Source: Sphingobium sp. AP50
Lineage (GTDB): Bacteria > Pseudomonadota > Alphaproteobacteria > Sphingomonadales > Sphingomonadaceae
NCBI RefSeq assembly: GCF_900109095.1
Contig: NZ_FNYZ01000019.1
Coordinates: 1 to 64,000 of the forward strand
Direction of reading: 5' to 3'
Length of the DNA stretch: 64,000 bases
Numbering within the stretch: position 1 is the first letter of the stretch; the number at the start of each line of letters is the position of its first letter. Made by a program: the position numbers and the translations under genes. Under the pieces are notes generated by a model. That model did no database searches, was not told the origin of the DNA, and saw only the letters and a program-made list of their open reading frames with translations. Positions 1 to 9,259 of this stretch are shown in pieces.

Positions 1-80
1 CCGAACTCGGACGTGAAACCTGACTGCGCCAATGGTACTGTGGCTCAAGCCCCGGAAGAGTAGGGCGTCGCCAGGCATTA
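1..80 (+). rRNA. rrf: 5S ribosomal RNA, 3' part only
   Basis: The first 80 bases match the second half of bacterial 5S rRNA: CCGAACTCGGACGTGAAAC, then the helix IV/V region, then the closing arm ending in GCCAGGCAT. About the first third of the gene lies before the window. It places the window directly downstream of an rRNA operon, so this is chromosome. The exact 3' end is uncertain by a few bases. Confidence 0.93.
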
Positions 81-131
81 TAGCTCGCGCTTTGTTGAAA
101 AACGCATAAAACCCATTCACATATCCCATAC

Positions 132-169
132 ACAAAAAGGGCGCTCCTGTTAGGGAGCGCCCTTTTTGT
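132..169 (+). terminator. rRNA operon terminator
   Basis: A perfect 16-bp stem, with arms at 132-147 and 154-169 and a 6-base loop. Its A-run and T-run ends make it a strong Rho-independent terminator that can work in both directions. It lies about 50 bases after the 5S end and is the natural end of the rRNA operon. No tRNA gene is seen between 81 and 131. Confidence 0.9.
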
Positions 170-270
170 TGTGTCCATAACCATCCCGAAATACCAGCGC
201 AGCGGGGTCTCCAGCCAGCCCCGCCAGGTGACAAAATTGTAATCACACGCCCACCTCAGCCACATCGTAA

Positions 271-1144
271 GCGCTAAAACACCCCCACAGTGGAGCGCTT
301 AGGCGGCTTGATCGATGACGGGGCTGGCGGTGGCGCGACTATTGCCAAGAAGACGAAGCGCTATCCCGGTGGTCCGACCGATGAAAAATGGGATCGCCTG
401 GCGCCCCTGATGCCCAAACCGGGGCGCCGGGGCCGTTCGCGCGAAGTGGATTTCCGCGAGGTAATCAACGCCGTGCGCTACCTTGTTCGGTCGGGCTGTG
501 GCTGGCGGATGCTGCCGATCCATTTTGGGGCATGGCAGACGGTCTATGGCTGGTTCCGGGAACTGGCTCGCAGGTTCCTGTTCCAGACAATCCATGACAT
601 CGAACTGATGCTCGATCGCGAGCGCCAAGGGCGGGAGGCCAGTCCGAGCGCAGCAGTGATCGACAGCCAGTGGGGCAAGGCGCCATCGGCAGAAAAGCGT
701 GGGTTTGACGCAGGCAGGAAGGTTGTCGGGCGCAAGCGGCATATCGCCGTCGATACCGATGGACGGCTGCTGATGGTCAACCTGACCACTGCGGACATTT
801 CGGACAGCGCGGGTGCCCAGTCCATCCTCGATGGCATCCGCAAACGCTGGCCCTGGATCAAGCATCTCTTCGCCGATGGCGCCTATGACCGCCTCAAGCT
901 CATGGACAAGGCAAGCTATCTGGATTTCGTCGTCGAGGTCATTCGACGCAGCGATCAGTAGCAGGGCTTCAAGGTTCTGCCCCGACGATGGGTCGTTGAG
1001 CGGACCTTTGGCTGGATGATCCGATGGCGCCGATTGGTCCGCGATTACGAAAAGCGCATCGACGTCTCGCAGGCCATGATCCTCGTCGCCGTGGGCGGCA
1101 ATCTGCTACGCCGAAACGTTCACCCCTGATTTTCCAAACCGCTC
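271..1144 (+). mobile_element. Degenerate IS5-family insertion sequence (approximate ends)
   Basis: The transposase pseudogene is flanked by TAA at 268-270 and 1145-1147, which would fit a 3-bp TNA target duplication used by some IS5 subgroups and an element of about 870 bp. The terminal inverted repeats are not convincing: the inner ends share only a few bases. These limits are therefore a guess, and only the transposase remnant is certain. Confidence 0.35.
290..1129 (+). pseudogene. IS5-family transposase, broken by an in-frame amber codon
   Basis: Read through one stop, this is a complete DDE transposase of about 279 codons. The N-terminal DUF4096-type region (WDRLAPLMPKPG, GCGWRMLP) spans roughly residues 28-95. 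Catalytic Asp is at 125 (VIDSQ) and 196 (FADGAYD). A TAG at 959-961 ends the frame at residue 223. The same frame then continues with VLPRRWVVERTFGW, holding the catalytic Glu at about 237, and stops at 1127-1129. The truncated product would lack the Glu and be inactive. A single C-to-T change (CAG to TAG) would explain the stop. The GTG start at 290 is not certain. Confidence 0.85.
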
Positions 1145-1361
1145 TAAGACGCGATGCCGCCAGTGACCGTGCGAAAAATTTCTTTCCGGTATCGACGCTA
1201 CGGCATGGCAAATGCGTGGGCATTATGCCGCTTGCCCGCCCGATTTATGGCCTTCAGCGGCTAGGAGACAGGCTGGAAGATCAGTATGCACCTTGCAACC
1301 GCCTGGGATTCGCGTCCCTGACCGGCGCATAATGATAATCGTAAAGGAGCCTGATATCCCC

Positions 1362-2303
1362 ATGTCCCTGCTGGATCGTTTCAAGGATCGGCTTGCGCTT
1401 CCCGCCATAGCATCGCCGATGTTCATCATATCCCAGCCCGATCTGGTGATGGCGCAATGCCGGGCTGGTGTGATCGGCGCTTTCCCGTCGCTCAACGCCC
1501 GTCCATCGGGGGTATTCGAACAATGGTTGCAACGGCTGACGACGGAACTGACAGACCGTGACGCGCCGTTTGCCGTCAACCTGATCGTGCACAGGTCCAA
1601 TCCCCGATTGCAGGAGGATCTGGAACTGTGTTGCAAATATCGCGTGCCGATCATCATCACATCGCTCGGTGCCCAGGCAGAGGTCAATGCGGCGATCCAC
1701 AGCTATGGCGGCATCGTCCTGCATGATGTGATCAACGACAGGTTCGCCAGGAAAGCGGTGGAAAAGGGTGCGGACGGGCTGATTGCCGTGGCGGCAGGTG
1801 CCGGCGGCCATGCCGGCACCCTGTCGCCCTTTGCTCTGGTGCAGGAAATTCGTAGCTGGTTTGATGGTCCGCTGGCCTTGTCTGGTTCGATCGCCAATGG
1901 CGCGGCGATCCTGTCGGCGCAGGCGATGGGCGCTGATCTGGCCTATATCGGGTCGGCCTTCATCGCGACGCAGGAAGCCAATGCTGATCCGGCCTATAAG
2001 CAGATGCTGGTCGATAGCAGCGCCAGCGACATCGTCTATTCGAACCTGTTTACCGGCGTGCACGGCAATTATCTGCGTGGATCGATCGTCCGTGCGGGAC
2101 TGGACCCCGACAATCTCGCTTCGTCCGATCCATCGAAGATGGATTTCGCCAGCATGACCGATAGCAAGAAGGCCTGGCGCGACATATGGGGATGCGGGCA
2201 GGGGATCGGCGCCGTGGACGCTGTCGTTCCAGCGGCGGACCTCATCGGTCGGCTGAAAAACGAATATCAGACGGCGCGCGAACGGATTTGCGCCTTCCCC
2301 TGA
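1362..2303 (+). CDS. Nitronate monooxygenase / NAD(P)H-dependent flavin oxidoreductase
   Basis: 313-residue FMN-dependent TIM-barrel protein of the nitronate monooxygenase (2-nitropropane dioxygenase) family. Visible marks are the N-terminal LALPAIASPMF strand, the FMN-phosphate region with GAGGHAG (His150 is the likely catalytic base), and the late GADLAYIGSAFIAT loop. The start at 1362 is chosen for the GGAG at 1346-1349 and because the longer frame upstream has no family similarity. It stands alone on the plus strand, convergent with the TonB receptor. Family members oxidise alkyl nitronates or reduce quinones and enones, and the true substrate here is unknown. It may support the neighbouring aromatic cluster, which is inference. 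Confidence 0.85.
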   Translation: MSLLDRFKDRLALPAIASPMFIISQPDLVMAQCRAGVIGAFPSLNARPSGVFEQWLQRLTTELTDRDAPFAVNLIVHRSNPRLQEDLELCCKYRVPIIITSLGAQAEVNAAIHSYGGIVLHDVINDRFARKAVEKGADGLIAVAAGAGGHAGTLSPFALVQEIRSWFDGPLALSGSIANGAAILSAQAMGADLAYIGSAFIATQEANADPAYKQMLVDSSASDIVYSNLFTGVHGNYLRGSIVRAGLDPDNLASSDPSKMDFASMTDSKKAWRDIWGCGQGIGAVDAVVPAADLIGRLKNEYQTARERICAFP

Positions 2304-2312
2304 ACAAGGAAA

Positions 2313-2338
2313 CCCCCGCCGGGGTGAACCGGCGGGGG
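2313..2338. terminator. Hairpin between convergent genes
   Basis: A perfect 10-bp G+C stem (arms 2313-2322 and 2329-2338, loop GGTGAA) sits between the stops of the flavoprotein gene and the TonB receptor. There is no T-run, so it may stop transcription only weakly or protect the 3' ends. Confidence 0.6.
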
Positions 2339-2364
2339 CGCTGCGACGTGTCCAGGCGTCGAAG

Positions 2365-4665
2365 TCAGTAATCGAAGCCGAGCGTCACGCCATAGGTGCG
2401 CGGGGCGCCGGCATAGCCATTGTCGCCGCTGTTGGTGGCGCTGATCTGGCTGCGGTAGAAGGCGTCGGTCAGGTTCTTGCCCCACAGGCGGACATAGAAT
2501 TTGTCGCCCGGCTCCTTCCACGTCACCGATGCATCGACCGTATTATAGCTGGGCTGCTTCACCCGTTCGTCGGCGGTCGCGACAAAGCCGTCATTATAAT
2601 AATAATTGCCTGCCAACGTGAAGGTGCCTGCGCTGGTGGGGATATCCAGGCTGCCGCCCAGGCTGACGGTGAATTCGGGCGTATTTTGCAGCCGGTTGCC
2701 CGAAGCATCGCCGCGCAGCAGGCAGTTGCCGCCAAGCTGCGCCGACGGCGCCCCGAATGTCCCCAGACAACTGGTGTTGGCGACGGTCGCGCCCGTCTTG
2801 CTGTCGACATAGCTATAGGAAGAGGGGCTGAAGCCCGCTGCGACCGGATAGGGGATGGAGATGATCGCGTCGGTAAAGGACTTGTACCGGGCGTCGGTCC
2901 AGTTGAAGCCGCCGAACAGGCGCAGATTGTCGCTCACCTGCCAGGTCAGGTCGGCGTCGATGCCGTAGATACGGGCGCCCTTGCGCGCATTATAGACATT
3001 GTTGACGCCAGCGATCACCTGGATCACCTGCACCGCCGACTGGTCGTAATAATAGCCGGCGACGTTCAGTCGAACCTTGCGGTCGAACAGATCGGTTTTC
3101 AGCCCCACTTCATAGGCATCGACGACTTCGGGCTCCAGCACATTGAAGGGTGTCGCAATCTGCGGAACGAAGGTGCCGCTGCGGAAGCCGCGATTATAGC
3201 TGACATAAGCCATGACTTCGGGAGAGAAACGATGATCGACCGACAGGCGCCAGGTCAGCTTCTTGAACGTCCGTTCCGCCTGATCATAGTCGGTTGTCGT
3301 CGTCACACCGGTTGCGCCATTATAGGCGACGCGCTGGGCATCGATATCCCGCTGATCGTAGGTATAGCGAAGGCCCGCCGTGATCTTGGTACTCTCGCCC
3401 AGCTCATAGGTGCCGTCGGCGAAACCGGCGATCGATTCCAGCCCGATGTCGGTGAAATCGTCCGAATAGCCATTGTCGCCAAAGGTGGTCAGGCCCGTCG
3501 TGCGGCCGGGATACTGGCCCGCGCTGCTCTTCATGTAGAAGCCGCCGACGACCCAGTTGAACGGTCCGTCATTGTCGGAAATCAGGTCGATTTCCTGCGT
3601 GAACTGCTTGTCGCGATTATTATTGTCGATCCGCAGGCGCGGCTGCACCGTGCCGTCGGGATCGAAAAAGGTCCGCAAATGGGTCTTGCGATAGGCGGTG
3701 ATGCTGCGCAGGTTCACGCCGCCCAGTTCCTGATCGATCGTCAGGCTGACGCCCTTCTGGCTACCGCGCAGCGTCGGATCGAAGTCGGAATAAATGTCGC
3801 GCTGCGGATCGCCACCCAGCGATTTGATGACGGCGGGCACATCCTGCCCGGCGCTGTTGCGGCTGAAGGTGACGAAGGCGGGGTCGGCAGCCCGCCGCCC
3901 GAAATAATCGCCCGACAGGACGATCGATGTCGTATCGCCCGGCTCCCAGAGCAATTTTCCGCGCAGCGAGTAGGTGCGGTCGGTCTGGATATCGTTGCCG
4001 GTATAGACATTCTTGCCATAGCCGTCGTCGCGATTTTCATATTGCCCGGCCAGACTGAAGGCGAGGCTAGGGGCAAGGCCCCCCGATACGAATGCCGCCG
4101 CGCTGACCGTATCATAGCTGCCGTAACCGAAACGGCCCGATGCGGTATAGTCGTAGCTGGGCTTGCGCGTGGTGATCTGGATCAGGCCACCCGTCGCGTT
4201 GCGACCGAATAATGTGCCCTGCGGCCCCTTCAGCACTGCGACCTGCTGCACGTCGAACAGGGACTGAAGCGCACCGATGGCAGAACCATAATAGACCCCG
4301 TCGACATACACTGCGACGGGATTTTCGATACCCGCGCCCTGACCGGTGGCGCCGACGCCGCGAATGCGCGGCAGGCCGAAACCGCCGGCGGCCGTGGTGA
4401 CATTGAGCGCGGGAACCGCAGCCCGCAGATCCTCCGTGCTGGTAACGCCAGAAGCGGCAATGTCTGCCGTGCTCAGCGCGGTGATCGCAACAGCCACATT
4501 CTGCGCATTTTCGGCGCGCTTCTGGGCGGTCACGATGATTTCGGAGACACCGTCCGTGGCCGCGGGCGGTTCAGTGGTCTGGGCAAGGGCAGGCATTGTC
4601 AGGGCAACGGCCATGACTGATAGCCCGCCCCGTAAGGCGGTTATTGAAAAGTTGCAGCGGCGCAT
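2365..4665 (-). CDS. TonB-dependent outer-membrane receptor
   Basis: 766 residues. A cleavable signal peptide (residues 1-29, ending PALAQ) is followed by a TonB-box-like EIIVTAQKR near 42-50. The plug domain carries the classic PQGTLFGRNATGG motif near 150-165, and a 22-strand barrel ends in GFDY. A good GGGGAGGA ribosome site lies before the ATG at 4665. The protein belongs to the large iron-complex/aromatic-type receptor group common in sphingomonads. It lies downstream of the aromatic catabolic operon in the same direction but behind a terminator at 4761-4794. It may import the operon's substrate, but the ligand cannot be read from the sequence. Confidence 0.93.
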   Translation of the reverse strand: MRRCNFSITALRGGLSVMAVALTMPALAQTTEPPAATDGVSEIIVTAQKRAENAQNVAVAITALSTADIAASGVTSTEDLRAAVPALNVTTAAGGFGLPRIRGVGATGQGAGIENPVAVYVDGVYYGSAIGALQSLFDVQQVAVLKGPQGTLFGRNATGGLIQITTRKPSYDYTASGRFGYGSYDTVSAAAFVSGGLAPSLAFSLAGQYENRDDGYGKNVYTGNDIQTDRTYSLRGKLLWEPGDTTSIVLSGDYFGRRAADPAFVTFSRNSAGQDVPAVIKSLGGDPQRDIYSDFDPTLRGSQKGVSLTIDQELGGVNLRSITAYRKTHLRTFFDPDGTVQPRLRIDNNNRDKQFTQEIDLISDNDGPFNWVVGGFYMKSSAGQYPGRTTGLTTFGDNGYSDDFTDIGLESIAGFADGTYELGESTKITAGLRYTYDQRDIDAQRVAYNGATGVTTTTDYDQAERTFKKLTWRLSVDHRFSPEVMAYVSYNRGFRSGTFVPQIATPFNVLEPEVVDAYEVGLKTDLFDRKVRLNVAGYYYDQSAVQVIQVIAGVNNVYNARKGARIYGIDADLTWQVSDNLRLFGGFNWTDARYKSFTDAIISIPYPVAAGFSPSSYSYVDSKTGATVANTSCLGTFGAPSAQLGGNCLLRGDASGNRLQNTPEFTVSLGGSLDIPTSAGTFTLAGNYYYNDGFVATADERVKQPSYNTVDASVTWKEPGDKFYVRLWGKNLTDAFYRSQISATNSGDNGYAGAPRTYGVTLGFDY

Positions 4666-4760
4666 GATGTGTCCTCCCCATGGTGCGCTGTTATATTCAA
4701 TTCCTTTTTTCGGAATTGCTTGTCTTTGTTATAATGGAAGCGGTTTTCTGACGTATAAGA

Positions 4761-4794
4761 AAGGCGGCGGAAGCCTATCGATTTCCGCCGCCTT
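4761..4794 (-). terminator. Terminator of the aromatic operon
   Basis: A 12-bp perfect stem, AAGGCGGCGGAA paired with TTCCGCCGCCTT around a 10-base loop. On the minus strand it is followed by TTTCTTAT. It sits 12 bases after the stop of the last operon gene and separates it from the TonB receptor. Confidence 0.8.
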
Positions 4795-4806
4795 GTTTCG
4801 GCTTTA

Positions 4807-5703
4807 TTATCCGAGCGATCCGGTGGTTTCGTCGAACAGTTCGTCGACGTTGAGCTTGCGTGGGATGATCTTCTGTTCGAAGGCCCATTCGATGGCGAGT
4901 TGCAGGCCCTTGCGGTTCGCTTCGACGCCCATGGGTGGGAAGGGATTGGGCAGGCCGCCTTCGGTCAGGTTGCGGCTTTCCTCGACCATGCGATAGATTT
5001 CGCGCACCACGTCCGGCCGGTTCTTCGAAATGTCCTGATGGACGACGAAGATATGATTGATCGGCACGACGCCTTCGCGCGCGAACCAGTCCTTGGCGGC
5101 ATTGAACGGATCGGGCACCAGCCGTTCCACACGTGGATCCTTGGGCAAATCGACGCCCTGAAGCGTGGCGGCCAGTTCGCCGTCCAGCATCATCTGGCCG
5201 ATATTCGATCCCTTGGGGAGCGGCACGCAATTGTCGGGGTCGCTATATTCCTCCAGATGCCCTTCGCCCACGGTCATCCATGTGACCTTGTCCAGATCGA
5301 CACCATATTCATGTTGCAGGATGCCGCGTATCCACAGGCCCGTGGTCTGGGCATAGGTGCGCACGCCGACCTGTTTGCCCTCGATATCCTTGGGGTCGAT
5401 ATGACCCAGCTCGCGGTTGAACCCGGCGCAATGATGCTGGAACCGGCCGGAAACCGGCGCAGGCAGCAGTATATAGGGCTTGTTATAGCATTTCGCCTGC
5501 AAATAGGTGACGATCGCCAGTTCACCGGCATCATACATGTTGCGACGGATCATGTCCTTGAACCCGTTCTGCGCCGGATCCGGCCCGCAACAGTCGAGCT
5601 TCACGATGTCGGACGTCACCCGGCCTTCATGAATAGCCCTGGTCATCGGCGACAAGGCCAGGTTGGTACGCAGAGTCAGCACGTCGTCGGCGGTGGTCGC
5701 CAT
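4807..5703 (-). CDS. 4,5-dihydroxyphthalate decarboxylase-like protein (copy 1)
   Basis: 298 residues, without signal peptide or membrane segment. The fold is that of type-2 periplasmic binding proteins, but the protein should stay in the cytoplasm. It resembles the Pht5-type 4,5-dihydroxyphthalate decarboxylase family, including the stretch GVRTYAQTTGLWIRGIL and then YGVDLDKVTWMTV. Pht5 removes one carboxylate from 4,5-dihydroxyphthalate to give protocatechuate. This is the last gene of the operon, 30 bases after the ThDP enzyme. A second, diverged copy is the first gene. Both may decarboxylate a ring acid before cleavage. An annotation as an ABC binding protein would be misleading, since there is no export signal and no transporter. 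Confidence 0.75.
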   Translation of the reverse strand: MATTADDVLTLRTNLALSPMTRAIHEGRVTSDIVKLDCCGPDPAQNGFKDMIRRNMYDAGELAIVTYLQAKCYNKPYILLPAPVSGRFQHHCAGFNRELGHIDPKDIEGKQVGVRTYAQTTGLWIRGILQHEYGVDLDKVTWMTVGEGHLEEYSDPDNCVPLPKGSNIGQMMLDGELAATLQGVDLPKDPRVERLVPDPFNAAKDWFAREGVVPINHIFVVHQDISKNRPDVVREIYRMVEESRNLTEGGLPNPFPPMGVEANRKGLQLAIEWAFEQKIIPRKLNVDELFDETTGSLG

Positions 5704-5733
5704 ATCCTCTACCCCTTATGCAAGAGACTATGT

Positions 5734-7278
5734 TTACAGTCTGACTTCGATCAGCGACGGCCCCGGCTCGCGCGCCGAATTCTGCATCGCTCTGGTGAAA
5801 TCCTCGGCCGTTTCCACGGCCAGCGCGGGCACGCCCATGCTTTTCGCCATGGCGACCCAGTCGATGGTCGGACGGTCGATGTCGATCATCGCCATCGCCT
5901 GTGCGCCCGGCGTGCCCGCGCCCATATTGGCATATTCGGCCTTCAGGATGGCATAGGTGCGATTGGCGAAGATGACGGTAGTGATGTTCAGCCCCTCGCG
6001 GGCCTGGGTCCAGAGCGACTGGATCGTATACATGGCGCTGCCATCGCCCACCATGCAGAAGACCCGGCGATCCGGGCAGGCCAGCGCCGCGCCGGTGGCG
6101 ACTGGCGTGCCATAGCCGATGGAGCCGCCCATATTGTTGATCAGGTCATGCGGCACCGCGCCCATGGTGTGGCCCATGGATTCGCGGCCGGTGGTCAGCG
6201 ATTCATCGACCAGGATGCAGTTTTCCGGCAACGCCACCGCCAGCGCATGGGCGATGCTGAGCGGATTGAGCGCACCGGTCGGGGCAGGCGTTTCGATCCG
6301 CTGCTGGATGATCGGCGCGATATGGGTCGCGCTTAGCGCGTCGAGCAGCATCTCGAAGGCGGCTATGCTATCTTCATGATCCTCGACCAGCGGATGGACG
6401 ATCGTGCCTTCCTTCTTCATCAGGCTGGGCTTGTCGGGATAAGCGAAGAAGGCGACCGGCTCGCGCGTTTCGACCGTGATGATATGTTTGAAGCCGTCGA
6501 GGAAGGCCATCGCCTGCGGCACGGCATAGGGGATGCGCTCGATCGGGGTGCGACCCGCGCCACGCTCGATCCGGGCGGTGAAGAATTGCGAGCCGAGGCG
6601 AGCGCCGGTGGCAGCAGCCACCTTGCCCGCCAACTCCAGCGCCCGCCCGCGCGTTGCCTTGTTGCCCAGAATGATCAGTGTGGGTTCGCCGGAATTGAGG
6701 ATCTGCGCGATATGGTCGATCCGGGCGGCGGCAGGGGCCGGGCGCATCTTCACGATCTTCGGCAGTGTTACCGCGCTCTGCGCCTGCTGCCAGCTCGTGT
6801 CGCCGGGCAGGATCAGGGTCGCGATCTTGCCGGGATGTTCGGACGCGGTCGCCACGGCCTGCGCCGCGTCCCAGGCGATGGTCGATGCACTGTCGGCCCG
6901 GCGCACCCAATGGCTGAGTGGCCGCGCCAGCCCCTCAATGTCCGACTGGAGCGGCGGGTCGTAGCGCAGGTGCGATACCGAATGCTCGCCGATGATGTTG
7001 ACCATGCCGGACGAGGCGCGCCTGGCATTGTGGATATTGGCAAGGCCATTCGCCAGCCCCGGCCCCAGATGGAGCAGGGTGGAGGCGGGGCGGTCCTTCA
7101 TACGGTACCAGCCATCAGCCGCGCCGGTCGCAATCCCCTCGAACAGGCAGAGCACGCTCTTCATTCGGGGATTTTCCAGCGCCGCCAGAAAATGCATTTC
7201 CGACGTGCCGGGATTGGCGAAGCAGATGTCGACACCCTGATCGACCAGCGTGTTGACGAGGCTTTCGGCGCCGTTCAT
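5734..7278 (-). CDS. Acetolactate synthase-like ThDP-dependent enzyme
   Basis: 514 residues. N-terminal pyrimidine-binding domain with the catalytic Glu in CLFEGIATGAADG, a central domain, and a C-terminal domain with the ThDP/Mg motif GDGSAMYTIQSLW...FANRTYAIL. The family covers acetolactate synthase-like and benzoylformate decarboxylase-like enzymes that act on 2-oxo acids. Start 7278 is chosen because the aldolase gene stops at 7280-7282, a 1-base gap that implies translational coupling; the longer frame would overlap it. Within a ring-cleavage operon a 2-oxo-acid decarboxylase or carboligase is plausible. No regulatory subunit gene is nearby, so a branched-chain amino acid role is unlikely. 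Confidence 0.8.
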   Translation of the reverse strand: MNGAESLVNTLVDQGVDICFANPGTSEMHFLAALENPRMKSVLCLFEGIATGAADGWYRMKDRPASTLLHLGPGLANGLANIHNARRASSGMVNIIGEHSVSHLRYDPPLQSDIEGLARPLSHWVRRADSASTIAWDAAQAVATASEHPGKIATLILPGDTSWQQAQSAVTLPKIVKMRPAPAAARIDHIAQILNSGEPTLIILGNKATRGRALELAGKVAAATGARLGSQFFTARIERGAGRTPIERIPYAVPQAMAFLDGFKHIITVETREPVAFFAYPDKPSLMKKEGTIVHPLVEDHEDSIAAFEMLLDALSATHIAPIIQQRIETPAPTGALNPLSIAHALAVALPENCILVDESLTTGRESMGHTMGAVPHDLINNMGGSIGYGTPVATGAALACPDRRVFCMVGDGSAMYTIQSLWTQAREGLNITTVIFANRTYAILKAEYANMGAGTPGAQAMAMIDIDRPTIDWVAMAKSMGVPALAVETAEDFTRAMQNSAREPGPSLIEVRL

Positions 7279-7279
7279 G

Positions 7280-8137
7280 TCAATAGCCCGCCAGTTCGCG
7301 GCCCTGACCGACCACGCCATAGCTGCGCGACGGGGCGGACATCAGGAAGCGATAGCCTTCGCCGATCAACCGCTCGACATTCTTCGCATTGGTGTGCGGG
7401 TTGCCGACGACGACATTGTGCTTCTTGCAGACCTCCACGATCTTGTTCATCGCGCTGACGACTTCGGGATGCTCATACTGACGCGGATAGCCCAGCGCCT
7501 GACTGAGATCGCCCTCGCCGATCAACACCAGCCCGATGCCCGGCACATTGGCCAGGATATCATCCAGATTTTCGATCGCTTCGGGGCTTTCGCACATCAT
7601 GCCGACCAGAAGCTCGCCATGCGGCACCAGCGGCCAGACGTCTGCCCTGGCGTAATAATCCGCCTGGCTGAGGCCCCAGTAGCGCGCGGCGGTGGCAGGC
7701 CCGTCGCCGCGAATGCCCTTGGGCTCATAATAGGCCGCGCCCGTCGGCTTGGCATAGCGGCAGGAAGCCACCGCGTTCCACGCATGTTCGACGGTCGAGA
7801 CATGGGGCGTGATCACGCCATAGACGCCGCGATCCAGCACCTGCTTGGCCTGGAACTGGTTCATCTCGCCGCCATTGGCGGGGATGCGCGCCAGCGGCGT
7901 CACCGACGGGGCGACCGACCCCGTTTCGGCGATCTTCTTGCGGTTGAGCATATATTGCAGCGCGTCGCCCAGCGCCGAAACATCATAGGGATTATGCTCC
8001 ATTTCGAAGACCACACCGTCATAGGGGGCATCGGTCATTTCCTGCGCGATCAGTTTGTCCACCTTGGCGAAGCAGGTGAAGGCGGGCTTGCCGGCTTCGA
8101 AGGCGCGGATGACGCCATTGAGGCGCGTGTCGGTCAT
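7280..8137 (-). CDS. HpcH/HpaI-family aldolase
   Basis: 285 residues of the HpcH/HpaI aldolase/citrate lyase family, a divalent-metal (beta/alpha)8 barrel that splits 4-hydroxy-2-oxo acids into pyruvate and an aldehyde or oxo acid. Seen are FEMEHNPYD in the early barrel, the metal-binding Glu in MMCESPEA and the Asp in IGEGDLSQ. It lies between the ring-cleaving dioxygenase and the ThDP enzyme. In the protocatechuate/gallate 4,5-cleavage route the last step is an aldol cleavage of 4-carboxy-4-hydroxy-2-oxoadipate, normally by the unrelated LigK. This protein could replace LigK, which is inference. Confidence 0.82.
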   Translation of the reverse strand: MTDTRLNGVIRAFEAGKPAFTCFAKVDKLIAQEMTDAPYDGVVFEMEHNPYDVSALGDALQYMLNRKKIAETGSVAPSVTPLARIPANGGEMNQFQAKQVLDRGVYGVITPHVSTVEHAWNAVASCRYAKPTGAAYYEPKGIRGDGPATAARYWGLSQADYYARADVWPLVPHGELLVGMMCESPEAIENLDDILANVPGIGLVLIGEGDLSQALGYPRQYEHPEVVSAMNKIVEVCKKHNVVVGNPHTNAKNVERLIGEGYRFLMSAPSRSYGVVGQGRELAGY

Positions 8138-8181
8138 ATCGGTCGTCCGTTCTTGTCTGAATGAAGGGGGAAGCGCGCCGT

Positions 8182-9180
8182 TTATTCGGGCGCGTTCCAG
8201 TACATGAAGCCCATGCCCTCGCCGGTGCCGGCCGCCGTGCGCCAGCAGGGGACATAGTCCACCAGGGTCATTTCCGCGCCGGTATGCTGGAGCGCCATCA
8301 TGACGATCGAGTAGATCTTCACTTCCGATGTGCCGGACTGATAATAGCCGTCCGGGATCGCGGCGAGGCCCTCATAGTCATAGGCGGCCAGCTTCCCCAT
8401 GACGTCGCGATCGAACGCCTCGTCATTGACGAAGTGCGACAGACCACCCGATGCGATCACCGCGACACGGACATCTTCCGGCCAGGCCTCGATCGCGTCG
8501 CGCAGCACGCGGCCGAATTCGATGCAGCGGCTCATGGACGGCTGGGTCGGCGGATAGAAGAGGTTGAACAGCACCGGCACATGCGGCGGCACATCGTCGC
8601 CCATGATCTGATGATAGACGAAGCTATAGGCATGCGGCACGACCGGATAGTCTGCCTTGCGTCCCTGATTCTTCTCCATCCAGACATTTTCGGGCCAGGC
8701 CTGAAGGTCGTTGAGGTCGAAGCCCTCTTTCTGGAAGGTCTTGATCAGATAGGTGGCAAGGTCAGGATAGGCCTGATGCACGACATGATGGTCGGGGGCA
8801 TAGACCGGGCGCTGGGGCGGGCCGTTATGCACGTCCTGCCCGGTGTAGATGGTGATCGACGGGGACTGGTCGGGCCAGATTTCCTTCTGGTCCTTGCCCA
8901 GAATGATCGCGACATCGACCTTCGCCGCCTTGTAGGCTTCGGCCATCTCGTCCAGCGCCGCGCGGCATTTGGTGGCGCGCTCGGTGCGCTCCTCGATAGT
9001 CAGGAATGGCTCGAACGCCGCGCCGCGATGCGCCTCCAGTTCCGGATAGGTCCAGGTGCGGTTCTGGAACCAGAGTTCCGGATTATTGCGATCCCGGTCG
9101 CCATTATTGAGCCAGTCCTCCGGCTTTTGCCCCAGCATCCCGCTGTGCGGCACCGCCATCCCAAACACGATCTTTGCCAT
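8182..9180 (-). CDS. LigB-type class III extradiol ring-cleavage dioxygenase
   Basis: 332 residues of the LigB superfamily. Conserved His12 (AVPHSGM) matches the first Fe(II) ligand of LigB. The catalytic-base motif SGGLSHF places His at 249, and Glu286 (GTSEVKIY) is a likely third ligand. An AGAGGATTTT ribosome site precedes the ATG. LigB normally needs the small LigA subunit, but no ligA-like gene or fused LigA domain is present here. It is therefore either a one-subunit enzyme or uses a partner elsewhere. The neighbouring LigJ points to a protocatechuate- or gallate-like substrate. With no LigC-type dehydrogenase in the operon, a trihydroxylated ring is favoured. Confidence 0.85.
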   Translation of the reverse strand: MAKIVFGMAVPHSGMLGQKPEDWLNNGDRDRNNPELWFQNRTWTYPELEAHRGAAFEPFLTIEERTERATKCRAALDEMAEAYKAAKVDVAIILGKDQKEIWPDQSPSITIYTGQDVHNGPPQRPVYAPDHHVVHQAYPDLATYLIKTFQKEGFDLNDLQAWPENVWMEKNQGRKADYPVVPHAYSFVYHQIMGDDVPPHVPVLFNLFYPPTQPSMSRCIEFGRVLRDAIEAWPEDVRVAVIASGGLSHFVNDEAFDRDVMGKLAAYDYEGLAAIPDGYYQSGTSEVKIYSIVMMALQHTGAEMTLVDYVPCWRTAAGTGEGMGFMYWNAPE

Positions 9181-9259
9181 AAAATCCTCTGTCTATGGGC
9201 GCGCAGACTATGTGCTGCGCAGAAGCCGGACCAATCCAAAGCAGGTCCGGCGCGATAGC

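Noticed and set aside
81..289. tRNA-fMet gene after the 5S gene
   Set aside because: Such a tRNA is common at this place, but there is no CCA-ending cloverleaf or GTTCGA arm in the interval, only the terminator and IS flank.
2686..4212. Long plus-strand open frame (508 codons) opposite the TonB receptor
   Set aside because: It is antisense to a clear receptor gene and has low-complexity composition rich in Ala, Arg, Gly and Asp. Many similar frames lie opposite other genes (for example 4900-6336, 31823-33352, 34587-36704, 54662-56602), as expected in high-G+C DNA.
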